A DNA stretch of 64,000 nucleotides from Lepidostoma basale (taxonomy: Eukaryota > Arthropoda > Insecta > Trichoptera > Lepidostomatidae). Location: the NCBI GenBank assembly GCA_022606425.2, contig JAHDVF020000500.1, positions 1 through 64,000 on the forward strand. The letters run 5' to 3'. Positions 38,001-43,079 of this stretch are shown here, piece by piece. The notes beneath the pieces are model-generated. The model was not told where the DNA came from. It searched no databases and worked only from the letters and a program-made list of their open reading frames with translations. Each line of letters starts with the position of its first letter. The stretch's first letter is position 1. Both the position numbers and the translations under genes were made by a program.

Positions 38001-41000
38001 TGCGATGACGGCATCCTCCGCACGTGACCGGCCCATCTCAGTCTATTCAGTCTGACCTGTGTGGAGAGATTTAAAACACTTTGTATTTAACACCGTGGTT
38101 AAATACAAAGTGTTTTATTATTTTATATCTATAAGTTTTAAATGTCTAACCACAAAGTGAGTGCTTCGTATGAAAGTTATAAATTAATTTTTGCTTGGAA
38201 ACAAAAGGTGATTAAATCTTACATAATTGGAAAAATACTGAAGTTGATTTCTAAAGTTTGTCAAAAACTAGATTTTTTCCCACATCATTTGTGTTCAATT
38301 ACGTCACCAGAAGTCCCTCTTGACATTGAATAATGGCACATGTTGGCTAAAATAAAACAAACATTCCACCAAAAAGTCACTCGAGTGGATGGAATTCTGG
38401 ATTCTTCAAAGTTTTGCTTCTGTGCCAGAAATAGATGTTATTTCTTCTCCATAACTATTGACAAAATTCGCAATATTCACACACAAGACAGTTCCATAAT
38501 CAGAACTCTTCACTACTGCTTTTTTGTTACAAATAATTTTTTTAAAACATTATATTTTTCACACTTTTCGCAAACATATTTTGAGTCACAGATGCTCTTT
38601 CTCTGTGTAGAAAAAATATCTGCTTTGAGGAGTAGTGACATCTGTGGTCTGAAACATGTTTGTGAAAATACAATATATATTTATAATTATTCAAATATAG
38701 TCCATTGTTTTAGCCGAAACACTATGATACTTCAACATTATTACGGTTAAAATTTAAAACACTTATAATATCACAACTTATTTTTATTCATTGAGAGTGT
38801 CGCGACAGCTGTTTCGCCAACCGATGTTGGCATCATCAGGTGTTACAATAAACAGATTATTGTAACGCCCGATGATGCCAACATCGGTTGGCGAAACAGC
38901 TGTCGCGACACTCTCAGTGAATAAAAAGAAATTGTGATATTATAACAAAGTTTTAAATTTTAACAGTAATTATTCAAATATGAATCAAAACCAAAAAGTG
39001 ATGGCGAAAAATGTTTAAAGAAATTTATTATTATTTTCTGATATATTTGTTTATTTAATATAAGATTAAATATAACCGTTAAAGTTATTGTGTAGATTTT
39101 CATGGTTGGTAGCGATATGTTATAAAATCCATGTTACTAATCTTTTTGGATCGACATTTCGGAGACCGTTGCAGTCTCCGTCTTCAGGGTTGTTATAAAT
39201 GTGTGGTGGGTAATGTATGCTTAACTCCTTCGACACTGTGCCGTGTCTCCGGCAATGTGAAAGCGAATGAGACATCTTTGCACATTTATAACCACCCTGA
39301 AGGTCCAGAGAGACGAGTTACACGGATTTTCCCAAGATCGCAAAAAACATATCCATTAAAGTATCGGAATGATTGCTAGTATCTCTCTTATTTATTAATA
39401 TTTTTACGCACACATTCAAATAGTTTGAATACAATTGCATGCTGTCGTTGTGCTATAAATTTACTCCCCGTACATCTGTGGACATTATAATTCATTGTTT
39501 TGAAACTTTGGCAATTCTCCAGAATTTTCATGGATCTCGGATGGGAGAGGTACTAATTACGTATGTGACCAGTAGATGATAATGTTTGCCGACTGGTTTT
39601 GCTATTTTTAGATTTGGATTCACGTTTAACTGTTTTTTTTTTTTCTTAAATTAATTTTGTGAAATGTGATTGATTTTACAAATGCACTACATTACTAATG
39701 ATTTTGTTCTGTTACAGATATTAAATTGCATGTCAAGATATGGATCAATCGACGTGAAAAGATATGGTCCGAAGTGCGCCCTTGTTGCTGTTTCTAACAA
39801 AGGAAGGTAATACTGAAAACATGGATAAATTTTTACTTTTGGATAAACTTAAGGCGTTAACACTGTGGAATTCCATAATGTCGATTTTTTTATGAATTGA
39901 AACACTGTTTTTTCCACTTTTGAGTTTATTTTCGAAGGCGTTTCTTCATCATCGGGAGAACATTTATATCGACTAAAGTTTATATCGTTCTCCCGATGAC
40001 GAAGGTGTAAGCCTTCGAAACATGTCGAGAAAAATGAACTCATAAGTGGAAAAAGCAGTGTTTTAATACATAAAAAATATATACTTTAGATCTTGTGTGA
40101 TTTCCGTATTTCCATACATTTTTCTCAATGTAACAATTGAATTTGAATTGTAAACATTTTGTTTTCAGCGCTACTAAAATTTTGACGGAGTATAAAAAAA
40201 GCAACGACTGGAAAGTTGCACGTTTTAACATGTTGAGACATTCTCCTATCGCGAGAGTGGCGCTCTGGTAAGTACATTTTTTTCTATCTACAAAGTATAT
40301 TTGGTGTTTGCAAACTGGTTTTGCTATTTTATATATCGCACCGTGAGTGTAAAACCGAGATAACTGCAAATATAAATTTTGGAGATATGGGAGTTTAAAG
40401 ACTTCATATTGCTTGGAAAAACTGTTTTTTTTAAATAAACCAATGATTTTAGGTTTATAGTAATATACCTATAAACCGAAAATCATTGGTTTATTTAAAA
40501 AAAAACAGTTTTTCCAAGCAATATGAAGTCTTTAAACTCCCATATCTCCAAAATTTATATTTGCAGTTATCTCGGTTTTACACTCACGGTGCGATATACG
40601 AGTATGTATTGTGTATTAGTCACATTTTATTAAAATATATTTATTATATTTTAATAATCTATTTTATAATGCATGAAACTGGTTAAAGAAGGATGAAAGT
40701 AGAATAAAACCTTGCTTAAATTTCTTTACTTTGTTTTTAATGTTTCGTTTTCATTTTGTTGTTTATTTTAATTTATATTTAATATTTTGCATCTAATTCC
40801 TTATGAATTACTTAACCTACCTTATGTATTGAAGTTCTTCTAGCGTATATAAATAAATAAAAAGGAAGTGCTAAAAACAGATTTAAGAAGTGAATGCAGT
40901 GCGAATTGAATCATTATGAACATGGAAAGATTTAATGAAGGAAGAGTGGCGAAGAAAGTGTACATTAACAATGCGAATGGAACAAGAAATTGAGGAAAAC

Positions 41001-41333
41001 GTGTCACAATTATATCAATAATAATTTTAATCGGCCATTTGCAATCAATGTACATTTATTTGGCGGTCCATCCTTTTGACATTCCCCGTTGGGGAAACAA
41101 TGTGGTTATTTAATATTTAATTTATTTATAACTTTTTCCGAACTTTTGTTTATAAACGATTTTGGTCATTTACTGTACTACATACTAACAAATTTTATTT
41201 AGGAATATGTTGTGTGAACTTATATATAATGAAGTATAATTCAATGTTCTTATTCTTTATTTTTTTCAGGAGCGGATTCTTCGTTTCAAGCGGAAGCCTG
41301 ATTGCTTTGATACTTCACAAATTTGTTACATAA
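19929..41333 (+). CDS. PNLDC1: PNLDC1-type piRNA 3'-end trimmer (PARN-like exonuclease), 11 exons
   Basis: Joined exons are 19929-20056, 20192-20426, 23856-23995, 26497-26623, 27725-28044, 29441-29568, 30402-30544, 33487-33573, 39718-39806, 40169-40267 and 41270-41333. All junctions are GT-AG and the total is 1560 nt (519 aa), the usual PNLDC1 length. The DEDDh catalytic set of the CAF1/PARN family is complete: D28 and E30 (FISLDAEFSGL), D260 (VLHNALSDILIFFHQF), H350 and D355 (HQAGWDSYCTG). The C-terminus carries a hydrophobic segment (SGFFVSSGSLIALILHKF, from about 500), matching the mitochondrial membrane anchor of PNLDC1, which PARN lacks. In silkworm and mouse this enzyme trims piRNA precursors 3'-to-5' with a Tudor partner (Papi/TDRKH). 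Function here is inferred from family membership. No inactivating change is seen. Confidence 0.93.
20192..20426 (+). CDS. PNLDC1: PNLDC1 exon 2 (aa 43-121)
   Basis: The acceptor is TTCTTTTTCAG. It encodes FDSAGERYSNLRNAIDGI and IQVGISAFHF, the family's second conserved block (ERYxxLR...Q.G...F). It ends in HKFDFNK at phase 0 before GTTAGT. Intron 2 (3429 bp) holds a Jockey-like LINE, LINE-G and LINE-E. Confidence 0.93.
21185..22290 (+). mobile_element. Jockey/I-like LINE reverse-transcriptase fragment
   Basis: The frame 21274-22035 (253 aa) starts in the catalytic motif (LLADDLNIF, the xADD box). It continues with HNKLFFNISKCFVMSF, DLGVLFDARLSF, ERVQKKFLRCLYLREYGYYP and LLGMLGYQSLERRRDIHLG, the thumb and C-terminal part of Jockey-type elements. 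It is 5'-truncated. A short stray piece of the element's own 3' end (VYIRQRQHILFYL-like) precedes it at 21190-21265. The 3' tail is AAATAAATAAATG-like, ending near 22290. It sits in host intron 2, sense orientation. Confidence 0.8.
22340..22540 (+). repeat. Dispersed repeat with CTTTCA hairpin
   Basis: Contiguous copy of the repeat split at 14060-14740: GACATCTTTCATATTCGTG at 22346, CTTGTATTCCTAATG, ATTTTACCTGTTGTC and TTGAGAAAATTAACTGATTTG. The T-rich end with AACTGATTTGAT suggests a LINE 3' UTR, but no ORF accompanies either copy. Confidence 0.55.
22545..22940 (-). mobile_element. LINE-G 3' part
   Basis: The minus strand encodes ALRKKLKLQILSRSFKSGLL then YGCETWKSTTDIIVKLQVFI and KRYFRSIFKIPECQMPFSGP, followed by a decayed RTE-like C-terminus. 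The same KIP/QTVS..MAGEK region occurs at 37565-37775. It is 5'-truncated. Confidence 0.7.
22940..23465 (+). mobile_element. LINE-E 3' part
   Basis: The + strand reads IRLGLHLIKGRK, LMYGCETWCPSERDKRRLEA and FEMW. After a small insertion it continues MCRRLLGISWRDHITNEEVL, RRARWIGHVIRQEGLLHAIM and the NQSQD end. The post-catalytic portion of an RTE-like LINE, in sense orientation within host intron 2. Confidence 0.8.
23735..23780 (+). repeat. Shared AACAATAAAT module, isolated copy
   Basis: TTAATATGGAGTTTTACTTC then CCAAGTAACAATAAATAC matches the module that follows hammerhead-like motifs elsewhere. A recognisable hammerhead core is not seen just upstream here. It ends about 75 bp before PNLDC1 exon 3. 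Confidence 0.5.
23856..23995 (+). CDS. PNLDC1: PNLDC1 exon 3 (aa 122-168)
   Basis: The acceptor is TTTATGTCAG. It encodes VIHEGIPYLNKHEE and DIEHGEQLLRSSTLISE, matching the GIPYL segment of PARN-family proteins. The donor is TCAGA|GTAAGT with a split Glu codon. Intron 3 (2501 bp) contains the second Jockey-like copy and a broken mariner. Confidence 0.92.
24020..24645 (+). mobile_element. Second Jockey/I-like LINE fragment
   Basis: A decayed + strand match to the end of the 21.2-22.3 kb element: VERVQKKFLRAL, GVYPWLYPTAFLLG, ALLRTPMFWSK and DNYLRQRRHRLSFLHNAEPT. It has stops and a TAAATAAACAATAAATAAGG tail. A copy of the TTTAATATGGAG module lies at its left edge (24020-24050). Confidence 0.7.
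24896..26257 (-). mobile_element. mariner-like element, heavily decayed
   Basis: Inverted ends of about 27 bp at 24896-24922 and 26231-26257 (CGAGGGTTGCTATTTATATT versus CGAGTGTTGCTACTTATATT) match at 25 positions, and TA follows the right end. The minus strand gives a broken transposase: RIDWCKEMLKK, the GDVSWI-like region, FFG.TGHVATV and ELMGYPPYSLILASNDFLLF. The equivalents of the catalytic aspartates are disrupted. A 73-bp retroposed insertion lies at 25251-25323. Confidence 0.8.
25237..25337 (-). mobile_element. 73-bp retroposed insertion with 14-bp target duplication
   Basis: AGAGACTCATTGTC occurs at 25237-25250 and 25324-25337, and the mariner transposase frame continues across if the middle and one copy are removed. 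The insert (25251-25323) begins TTCTTCTTCTTATTTTAATA on +, so on the minus strand it ends in an AAGAAGAAGAA tail like the LINE-B/C families. It is probably an extreme 5'-truncated LINE or SINE. Confidence 0.75.
26497..26623 (+). CDS. PNLDC1: PNLDC1 exon 4 (aa 168-210)
   Basis: The acceptor is CTATTATTTTAG. It encodes WHPQAKENDIYTLKGSP and FPELSVSNQGYE, ending at phase 0 before GTAAGT. This linker region is weakly conserved in the family and is supported mainly by frame and splice sites. Intron 4 (1101 bp) holds an RTE-like LINE tail and a hammerhead-like inverted repeat. Confidence 0.88.
26660..27305 (-). mobile_element. LINE-H (RTE-like) 3' part
   Basis: The minus strand ends in a (GATGAT)n tail (26664-26678 on + reads CATCATCATCATCAG). 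The sequence before it encodes GSGVETAYRIPYSWTSPCPL, DRRSEEDCWTWMDGSGNGQG, ACFGRGLRSAVDN and, further upstream, LSKWYNNTHILAKSYN. The Trp/Arg-rich DR..W..L..YV..W end followed by an ATC-type microsatellite is typical of insect RTE elements. Frames are shifted. Confidence 0.75.
27470..27690 (+). repeat. Hammerhead-like inverted repeat with shared module
   Basis: Two tandem minus-oriented motifs (GACATTTTTCAGCTTTCTAA and GACATGTTTCAACTTTCTAA, each then GGCATTATCAAATG) face a + motif at 27567-27602 (TTGATAATGCCTTAGAAAGG, then CGAAACATGTC). The core is TTGATAA rather than CTGANGA, so it is probably inactive. The shared module follows at 27625-27690 (TTTTTCATTTGTATTAAT, TTTAATATAGAGTTT, AAGAAACAATAAATG). 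Confidence 0.55.
27725..28044 (+). CDS. PNLDC1: PNLDC1 exon 5 (aa 211-317)
   Basis: Largest exon, acceptor TTTTTTTCAG. It encodes GFSRVVKVLERVKKPLVLHN then ALSDILIFFHQFLEPLP, with the third catalytic acid at D260, and VFPVIFDTKL, the family's conserved F..YDTK-like strand. The donor is CAGAA|GTAATT, splitting Lys317. Confidence 0.94.
28045..29440. other. PNLDC1 intron 5, no recognised element
   Basis: About 1.4 kb without a convincing gene. A GC-richer patch at 28975-29120 stands out from AT-rich surroundings. GGTGTTGGGTAGTCAGTACC then CAATC at 28833 can form a short hairpin. A CCCTTACGG start at 28794 and GGGTTAAG at 29333 hint at an old TTAA-type element, but the ends do not match well enough to call. 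Confidence 0.4.
29441..29568 (+). CDS. PNLDC1: PNLDC1 exon 6 (aa 317-360)
   Basis: The acceptor is TATATTCCAG. It encodes LFEFFRSPKGLQLAAYSPSI and FHQAGWDSYCTG, bearing H350 and D355, the equivalent of the PARN HEAGYDAYITG motif. The donor follows CACCG. Intron 6 (833 bp) contains the 29610-30262 LINE-A derivative. Confidence 0.95.
29610..30262 (+). mobile_element. Non-autonomous LINE-A derivative, fullest copy
   Basis: A 5' region without ORF (29610-30105) leads into sequence matching the LINE-A 5' end: GCGGGAGATGCC, GGCGATGAGGTTCGTAACCC and AAGAATGGAGTGCAGCATCG. It then jumps at about 30194 to the LINE-A 3' end (GCAGTCCATTCTTTCTGTCT, GATGGTTAGTTAGTTAG). The whole EN and RT coding region is missing. 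The 62655-63120 copy aligns through the same junction. It lies in host intron 6. Confidence 0.75.
30402..30544 (+). CDS. PNLDC1: PNLDC1 exon 7 (aa 360-407)
   Basis: The acceptor is a long T run then AG. It completes Gly360 and encodes FCFIRLSHWSACLI and LNSLYLCRAAQLYM, the helical end of the nuclease domain. It ends at phase 0 before GTACGT. Intron 7 (2942 bp) contains two LINE-A copies, one nested in a LINE-B relative. Confidence 0.92.
30742..31385 (+). mobile_element. LINE-A 3' part in host intron 7
   Basis: The frame 30785-31165 encodes VERDIERKVGAGNKVNGAL, MYGSEAWNWHKEDESRINAV and SLRRMCRYSVYDRVSNENIR through RWFGHMERMNEERMVK. A frameshift then leads into the GRPRKTWHDQ region and an abbreviated 3' end near 31380. 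5'-truncated after the YADD box, sense to the host gene. Confidence 0.8.
31735..33272 (-). mobile_element. LINE-B-like relic hosting a nested LINE-A
   Basis: The minus strand 33239-33272 reads KYRNMAYLGHIL and continues after the nested LINE-A at 31984 downward as KEKYDLLHLIMKGKMRCGK then IKEWAGIRGMGEL and a GT.HGTRR-type end near 31780. Joined, these give the LGHILR..KY.LL.LI..GK order of LINE-B. It is 5'-truncated and decayed. Confidence 0.65.
31997..33226 (-). mobile_element. LINE-A copy with RT catalytic motifs and target duplication
   Basis: The minus-strand frames 32952-33226 and 32017-32952 carry motif A (FVDLQKAYDYV), part of motif B, motif C (CLLYADDAVLLADN) and the whole C-terminus to YPFGETA. 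A small insertion just before CVMSPWLF shifts the frame, so the polymerase is broken. The copy ends in (GTTA)n. It is flanked by CTTTGTGGAGAA (31985-31996) and CTCTGCGGAGAA (33227-33238), which match at 10 of 12 positions, consistent with a target duplication inside an older LINE. Confidence 0.85.
33487..33573 (+). CDS. PNLDC1: PNLDC1 exon 8 (aa 408-436)
   Basis: The acceptor is ATATTTTTAG, phase 0 at both ends. It encodes SIDACDPPRHRPEYLHVQSF and GKINMAQ. PARN-family proteins have a comparable DP.R...hV strand after the nuclease core. The CAG|GTTTGT donor opens intron 8 (6144 bp), the largest and most transposon-loaded. Confidence 0.88.
33669..34589 (+). mobile_element. pogo/Tigger-like element relic
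   Basis: Inverted ends CAGTAGAACCTGGATAAT (33669 onward) and its complement ATTATCCAGTTTCTACTG (to 34589) are the pogo/Tigger terminus, with TA on each side. At 33965-34075 the + strand reads MFHKPKYNGLDLSSKLKLI, stop, EFDTGKSLEELCNVF. This is the N-terminal CENP-B-type helix-turn-helix of pogo transposases. The DDE domain is gone, and an unrelated inverted repeat occupies 34180-34410. Confidence 0.75.
34185..34412. repeat. Long palindrome with facing hammerhead-like motifs
   Basis: Arms of roughly 100 bp run inward from AATATGTTTGATGTG/CACACCAAACATATT. The + strand motif reads CTGAAGA (34322-34328), a GGAGA..TCTCC stem II, GAAAC (34349-34353) and GTC (34354-34356). The minus-strand partner lies at 34261-34297. 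The core fits CUGANGA. The leader GTAGATTTTCACGGTTGG also precedes the motif at 39150. Confidence 0.65.
34592..35914 (+). mobile_element. mariner element with near-perfect ends
   Basis: Inverted repeats of 31 bp (starting CGAGGTCTGTTCAAAAAG) are identical at 34592-34622 and 35884-35914, and TA flanks both ends (34590-34591, 35915-35916). The length of 1323 bp is normal for mariner. The good match of the ends and the open transposase frame make it one of the youngest insertions in the window. Its left TA is also the right TA of the pogo relic. Confidence 0.92.
34801..35846 (+). pseudogene. mariner transposase, C-terminal frameshift
   Basis: Starting at MDQRICIKFCVKNKIKCADA, the protein shows paired helix-turn-helix regions (about 5-110), the WVPHxL-like FVPKLLNFDQK box, and a DD34D catalytic triad: D in TGDESWVYGYD, D in LLHHDNAPAHTS and D in PPYSPDLAPCDFFLFP, with 34 residues between the last two. 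Near 35752 a single-base loss in an A run shifts the last ~30 codons (ending GITLKGTK) away from the usual CFEDWKKRWHKCI..EGDYFEGD ending, which is readable in the next frame. Catalysis is nominally complete, but the altered C-terminus probably impairs it. An upstream in-frame ATG at 34758 would add 14 residues not typical of the family. Confidence 0.88.
35985..36375 (-). mobile_element. LINE-A relic, divergent subfamily
   Basis: The minus strand shows the LINE-A 3' end with an AACAACAAACC tail (35990) and decayed sequence corresponding to the RTWHDQI and RWFGHME region. It resembles the 14100-14600 copy more than the TTAG-tailed ones. It lies between the two mariners in host intron 8. Confidence 0.65.
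36445..37372 (-). mobile_element. mariner element with internal deletion
   Basis: Inverted ends (CCAGGGTTGTCCGAAATATA at 36445; CGAGGGTTGTCCGTAAAATA on the other strand, to 37372) continue as AGTTTCCC and are flanked by TA. At 928 bp it lacks about a third of a mariner. The minus strand keeps the N-terminal helix-turn-helix region (VYGETCMNVQMVRKWCKEF, GRPSVSDETIAKV, ARWVPRMLTEDHK). Near 36845 it jumps to the C-terminal catalytic block (LHPPYSSDLAPSDYHLFPDL). The first two catalytic aspartates are deleted and the N-terminus is frameshifted. Confidence 0.88.
37489..37780 (-). mobile_element. LINE-G fragment joined to LINE-A-derivative 3' module
   Basis: On the minus strand, 37780-37565 reads as LINE-G (QVFINRCL, EQVARCKWLWIGHTL, SRKPACIA). 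At about 37560 it runs into GGAGTGCCGCATCGGTTAAA then GTGTGGCAGCCCATTC, the junction of the non-autonomous LINE-A derivative, and ends in its 3' tail. Either the derivative is 5'-truncated and inserted next to LINE-G, or the two were joined by template switching. Confidence 0.6.
37785..38065 (-). mobile_element. RTE-like LINE 3' fragment
   Basis: The minus strand encodes RLNRLRWAGHVRRMPSSQTP, KRLLEWHPGGRRPIGRPRLT and WEDEVGRDEVKLL, then WRVEVEDRRRWRRR. This is a classic RTE C-terminal tail. It is short and 5'-truncated. Confidence 0.75.
38066..38790. other. Unrecognised AT-rich stretch in PNLDC1 intron 8
   Basis: A short inverted repeat (ACACTTTGTATTTAACACCG, then GTTAAATACAAAGTGTTTTA) spans 38069-38118. 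Two open frames (38142-38333 and 38340-38750) are nearly contiguous, but I recognise neither. Their composition (C/F/I-rich) suggests chance ORFs or an old element. Confidence 0.4.
38797..38914. repeat. Palindrome with two facing hammerhead-like motifs
   Basis: The minus-strand motif (38797-38848) has the full core: CCTGATGATGCCAACATCGG, TTGGC, GAAAC, AGCT, GTC, with a perfect GCCAAC/GTTGGC stem II. The facing + motif (38861-38910) is the same but reads CGATGA where the minus motif has CTGATGA, a core change expected to hurt cleavage. The arms extend about 50 bp to TGAGAGTGTCGCGAC. Confidence 0.65.
39075..39192 (-). ncRNA. Hammerhead-like motif
   Basis: The minus strand 39190-39152 reads CTGAAGA, a CGGAGACTGCAACGGTCTCC hairpin, GAAAT and GTC. 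The first six bases of the arm pair well, but GAAAC has become GAAAT. The adjoining sequence (GTAGATTTTCATGGTTGG at 39092) matches the leader of the palindrome at 34185, so both derive from one repeat. Confidence 0.5.
39718..39806 (+). CDS. PNLDC1: PNLDC1 exon 9 (aa 437-466)
   Basis: The acceptor is TTCTGTTACAG. It encodes ILNCMSRYGSIDVKRYGPKC then ALVAVSNKG. The strand-helix-strand pattern continues exon 8. The donor GGAAG|GTAATA splits Ser466. Confidence 0.87.
39893..40072. repeat. Palindrome with hammerhead-like motif in PNLDC1 intron 9
   Basis: Arms of roughly 75 bp face each other around CGACTAAAGT (39969). The + strand motif at 39992-40026 reads CCGATGA, a CGAAGG..CCTTC stem II, GAAAC, AT and GTC. 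The minus-side arm is decayed in stem II. It occupies half of the 362-bp intron. Confidence 0.55.
40169..40267 (+). CDS. PNLDC1: PNLDC1 exon 10 (aa 466-499)
   Basis: The acceptor is TTGTTTTCAG. It encodes ATKILTEYKKSNDWKVARFN and MLRHSPIARVALW, leading into the membrane segment. The donor CTCTG|GTAAGT splits Trp499. Intron 9 (362 bp) before it and intron 10 (1002 bp) after it each contain a long palindrome. Confidence 0.87.
40331..40598. repeat. Near-perfect 130-bp-arm palindrome in PNLDC1 intron 10
   Basis: ATATATCGCACCGTGAGTG at 40331 is mirrored by CACTCACGGTGCGATATA ending at 40598. The arms (40331-40460 and 40469-40598) match almost everywhere, with an 8-base spacer. No hammerhead core is present, so this is a different inverted repeat. 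In the pre-mRNA it would fold into a ~130-bp hairpin. ACTGGTTTTGCTATTTT just outside the left arm also occurs at 39594. Confidence 0.85.
40860..41112 (+). mobile_element. LINE-A relic in PNLDC1 intron 10
   Basis: Decayed + strand match to the end of LINE-A (AGAAGTGAATGCAGTGCG, ACATGGAAAGATTTAATGAA, AATGCGAATGGAACAAGAAA, GGCGGTCCATCCTTTTG). Multiple deletions, no frame. Confidence 0.55.
41270..41333 (+). CDS. PNLDC1: PNLDC1 exon 11 (aa 499-519, stop)
   Basis: The acceptor is ATTTTTTTCAG. It encodes SGFFVSSGSLIALILHKFVT followed by TAA at 41331-41333. The hydrophobic stretch close to the C-terminus fits the tail anchor that places PNLDC1 on the mitochondrial outer surface. A PARN-type RRM tail is absent. 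Confidence 0.88.
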
Positions 41334-41580
41334 AGGACGATTAACAGAACTTGCTGATGAACTTATCACTGATCCAAAATTCTGTGATTATTAAGTGGTT
41401 GATTTTATAAGTTTTAAATTTGTATTTATTGCATAATATTTTTTTACAATCCGATGAATTGTCTTGTTTCATCATGAATTACACAAATTTAAATTTATGT
41501 ACATTTTTACATATTTTATCATAAATATAATCAAAAAGTAAGAATAATTTCATCCCAATTACACATTTTATGCAAGGCCT

Positions 41581-41586
41581 AATAAA
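41581..41586 (+). promoter_or_regulatory. Candidate PNLDC1 polyadenylation signal
   Basis: AATAAA occurs 248 nt after the stop codon and is the first canonical signal downstream. It would give a 3' UTR of roughly 260-280 nt, ending before the hAT MITE at 41653. Confidence 0.5.
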
Positions 41587-41652
41587 ATAAACTTCTCTAT
41601 GACTTATCATAAACATATTTTTATGGTTTTTCAAATTAACACATTGTATACA

Positions 41653-41893
41653 CAGAGGCAGTACTCCCATAGAAGCCCGGCTTGCGTTAGAAAATTTGAA
41701 TCAAAACCTGTTCTGGCTTACAGAAGTTCAGCTCTTGTGGCTATTCCTCTTAGGTCTGATGGGAACATTGTTGGAAGGTAATTTGGTGGGTTGTTGGTTT
41801 ATGCGGGGGCACGGTTACTTAGATTTGAGGGTTTTGATTCAAAATTTCTTACGCAAACCGGCCTTCTGGGCTTCTATGGGAGTACCGCCACTG
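41653..41893. mobile_element. hAT-like MITE, copy 2 (decayed)
   Basis: Matches the intact MITE at 51841-52088 in reverse: imperfect ends CAGAGGCAGTACTCCCATAG and GGGAGTACCGCCACTG, AGAAGCCCGGCTTGCG and GTTGGTTTATGCGGGGGC. No clear 8-bp duplication remains. It lies about 70 bp after the PNLDC1 poly(A) signal. 41894-43079 shows nothing recognisable apart from a decayed hammerhead-like motif at 43012-43042 (minus). Confidence 0.7.
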
Positions 41894-43079
41894 TTTATGC
41901 GGTTGCTTCTTTGCTAGATAATTTACTGTAAATTAAGTCCAATATACTTCTTGATTTTGTTTTAATTAAATGGGCTTTTTTAACCTACATTATAAAATAA
42001 AAGCATTGAAAAAATTCCAATGCCATTTAACATATTAAATAGTAAAAATTAAATTTCAAGAATCACATATTTTTACGTTTCCCGCGCAAAATGTGTTATT
42101 ATATGTGATTTTGTGGAGTATTGTTACATTTAACATTGACTTGAAAAAAAAATTTATTTATTTAAGCTAAAAATATGAAATTTGTTAAGAGGTTATCATT
42201 TTCTTCGTTTCATAAATATAGTGGAAGGAAGAAATATTTTCAAACCTCGGTACTTACAAAATTCCAACGCTTCATTTCACTGCAAGTTGCGATAATTCCC
42301 ACATGCACTCGGTGACAAGATTCAACAACAGTAATTTGAATCAAGTCACGAATTTTGCATCTCGTCTGGCAAGCATTCTGCAACAACTTTCTTCTAACAT
42401 ATACACTCGTAAATACTTTTAAAAACTGGCAAGGACCCAGAGAGTTATTTAATTAAATATAAATTAACTTAAATGTGCCTCGGAAGATTTTAGATATTTC
42501 TTATTCCGTATGATGTTCACAGTAACTTCTGAGAAAGCCTTTATGATTTCTGTAATTCAAAACTTATGTTATATTTCATCTTATAATAAAACATATTTAT
42601 TAAATAATAAGCTGGCACTTATTAAAATTGTTATATTTAATATATTTATTAACTAAGTGATCTTGATTGCAGAACAATGTTCAAAATGTCTAGTGATTAA
42701 AATAATTTTATGAACGTAATAACAACATTTTCATCATATTAATGTGTGATGATGATTTAGAAATAAGGTCTATGAATAGATTATTACAATTAATTCATAA
42801 GTAATATGATCAAAAATAAGTTTTATTCCTTAGATTCTCATTTATTTTACTATATACGAGTATAAGTGCATCCCTAGAAAAGGTTACCCCAGAAGACATT
42901 TGCTTTTGATGAATATGTATTTTATAAATCCATTATAACTAGAAAATGCTATTTAATCTTAATGAAAACATCAGTATTCTAGAAGTTTAATCATGTTATA
43001 TGGGAGTGAAATGTTTCGCCTTGCTAGGGCAGGATATTTTACAATACCCAGTATCTATTTTATCAATATTAAAGGACTA

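Noticed and set aside
38142..38750. Two adjacent ORFs in PNLDC1 intron 8
   Set aside because: Low-complexity, Phe/Ile/Cys-rich translations without a family match. More likely chance ORFs.
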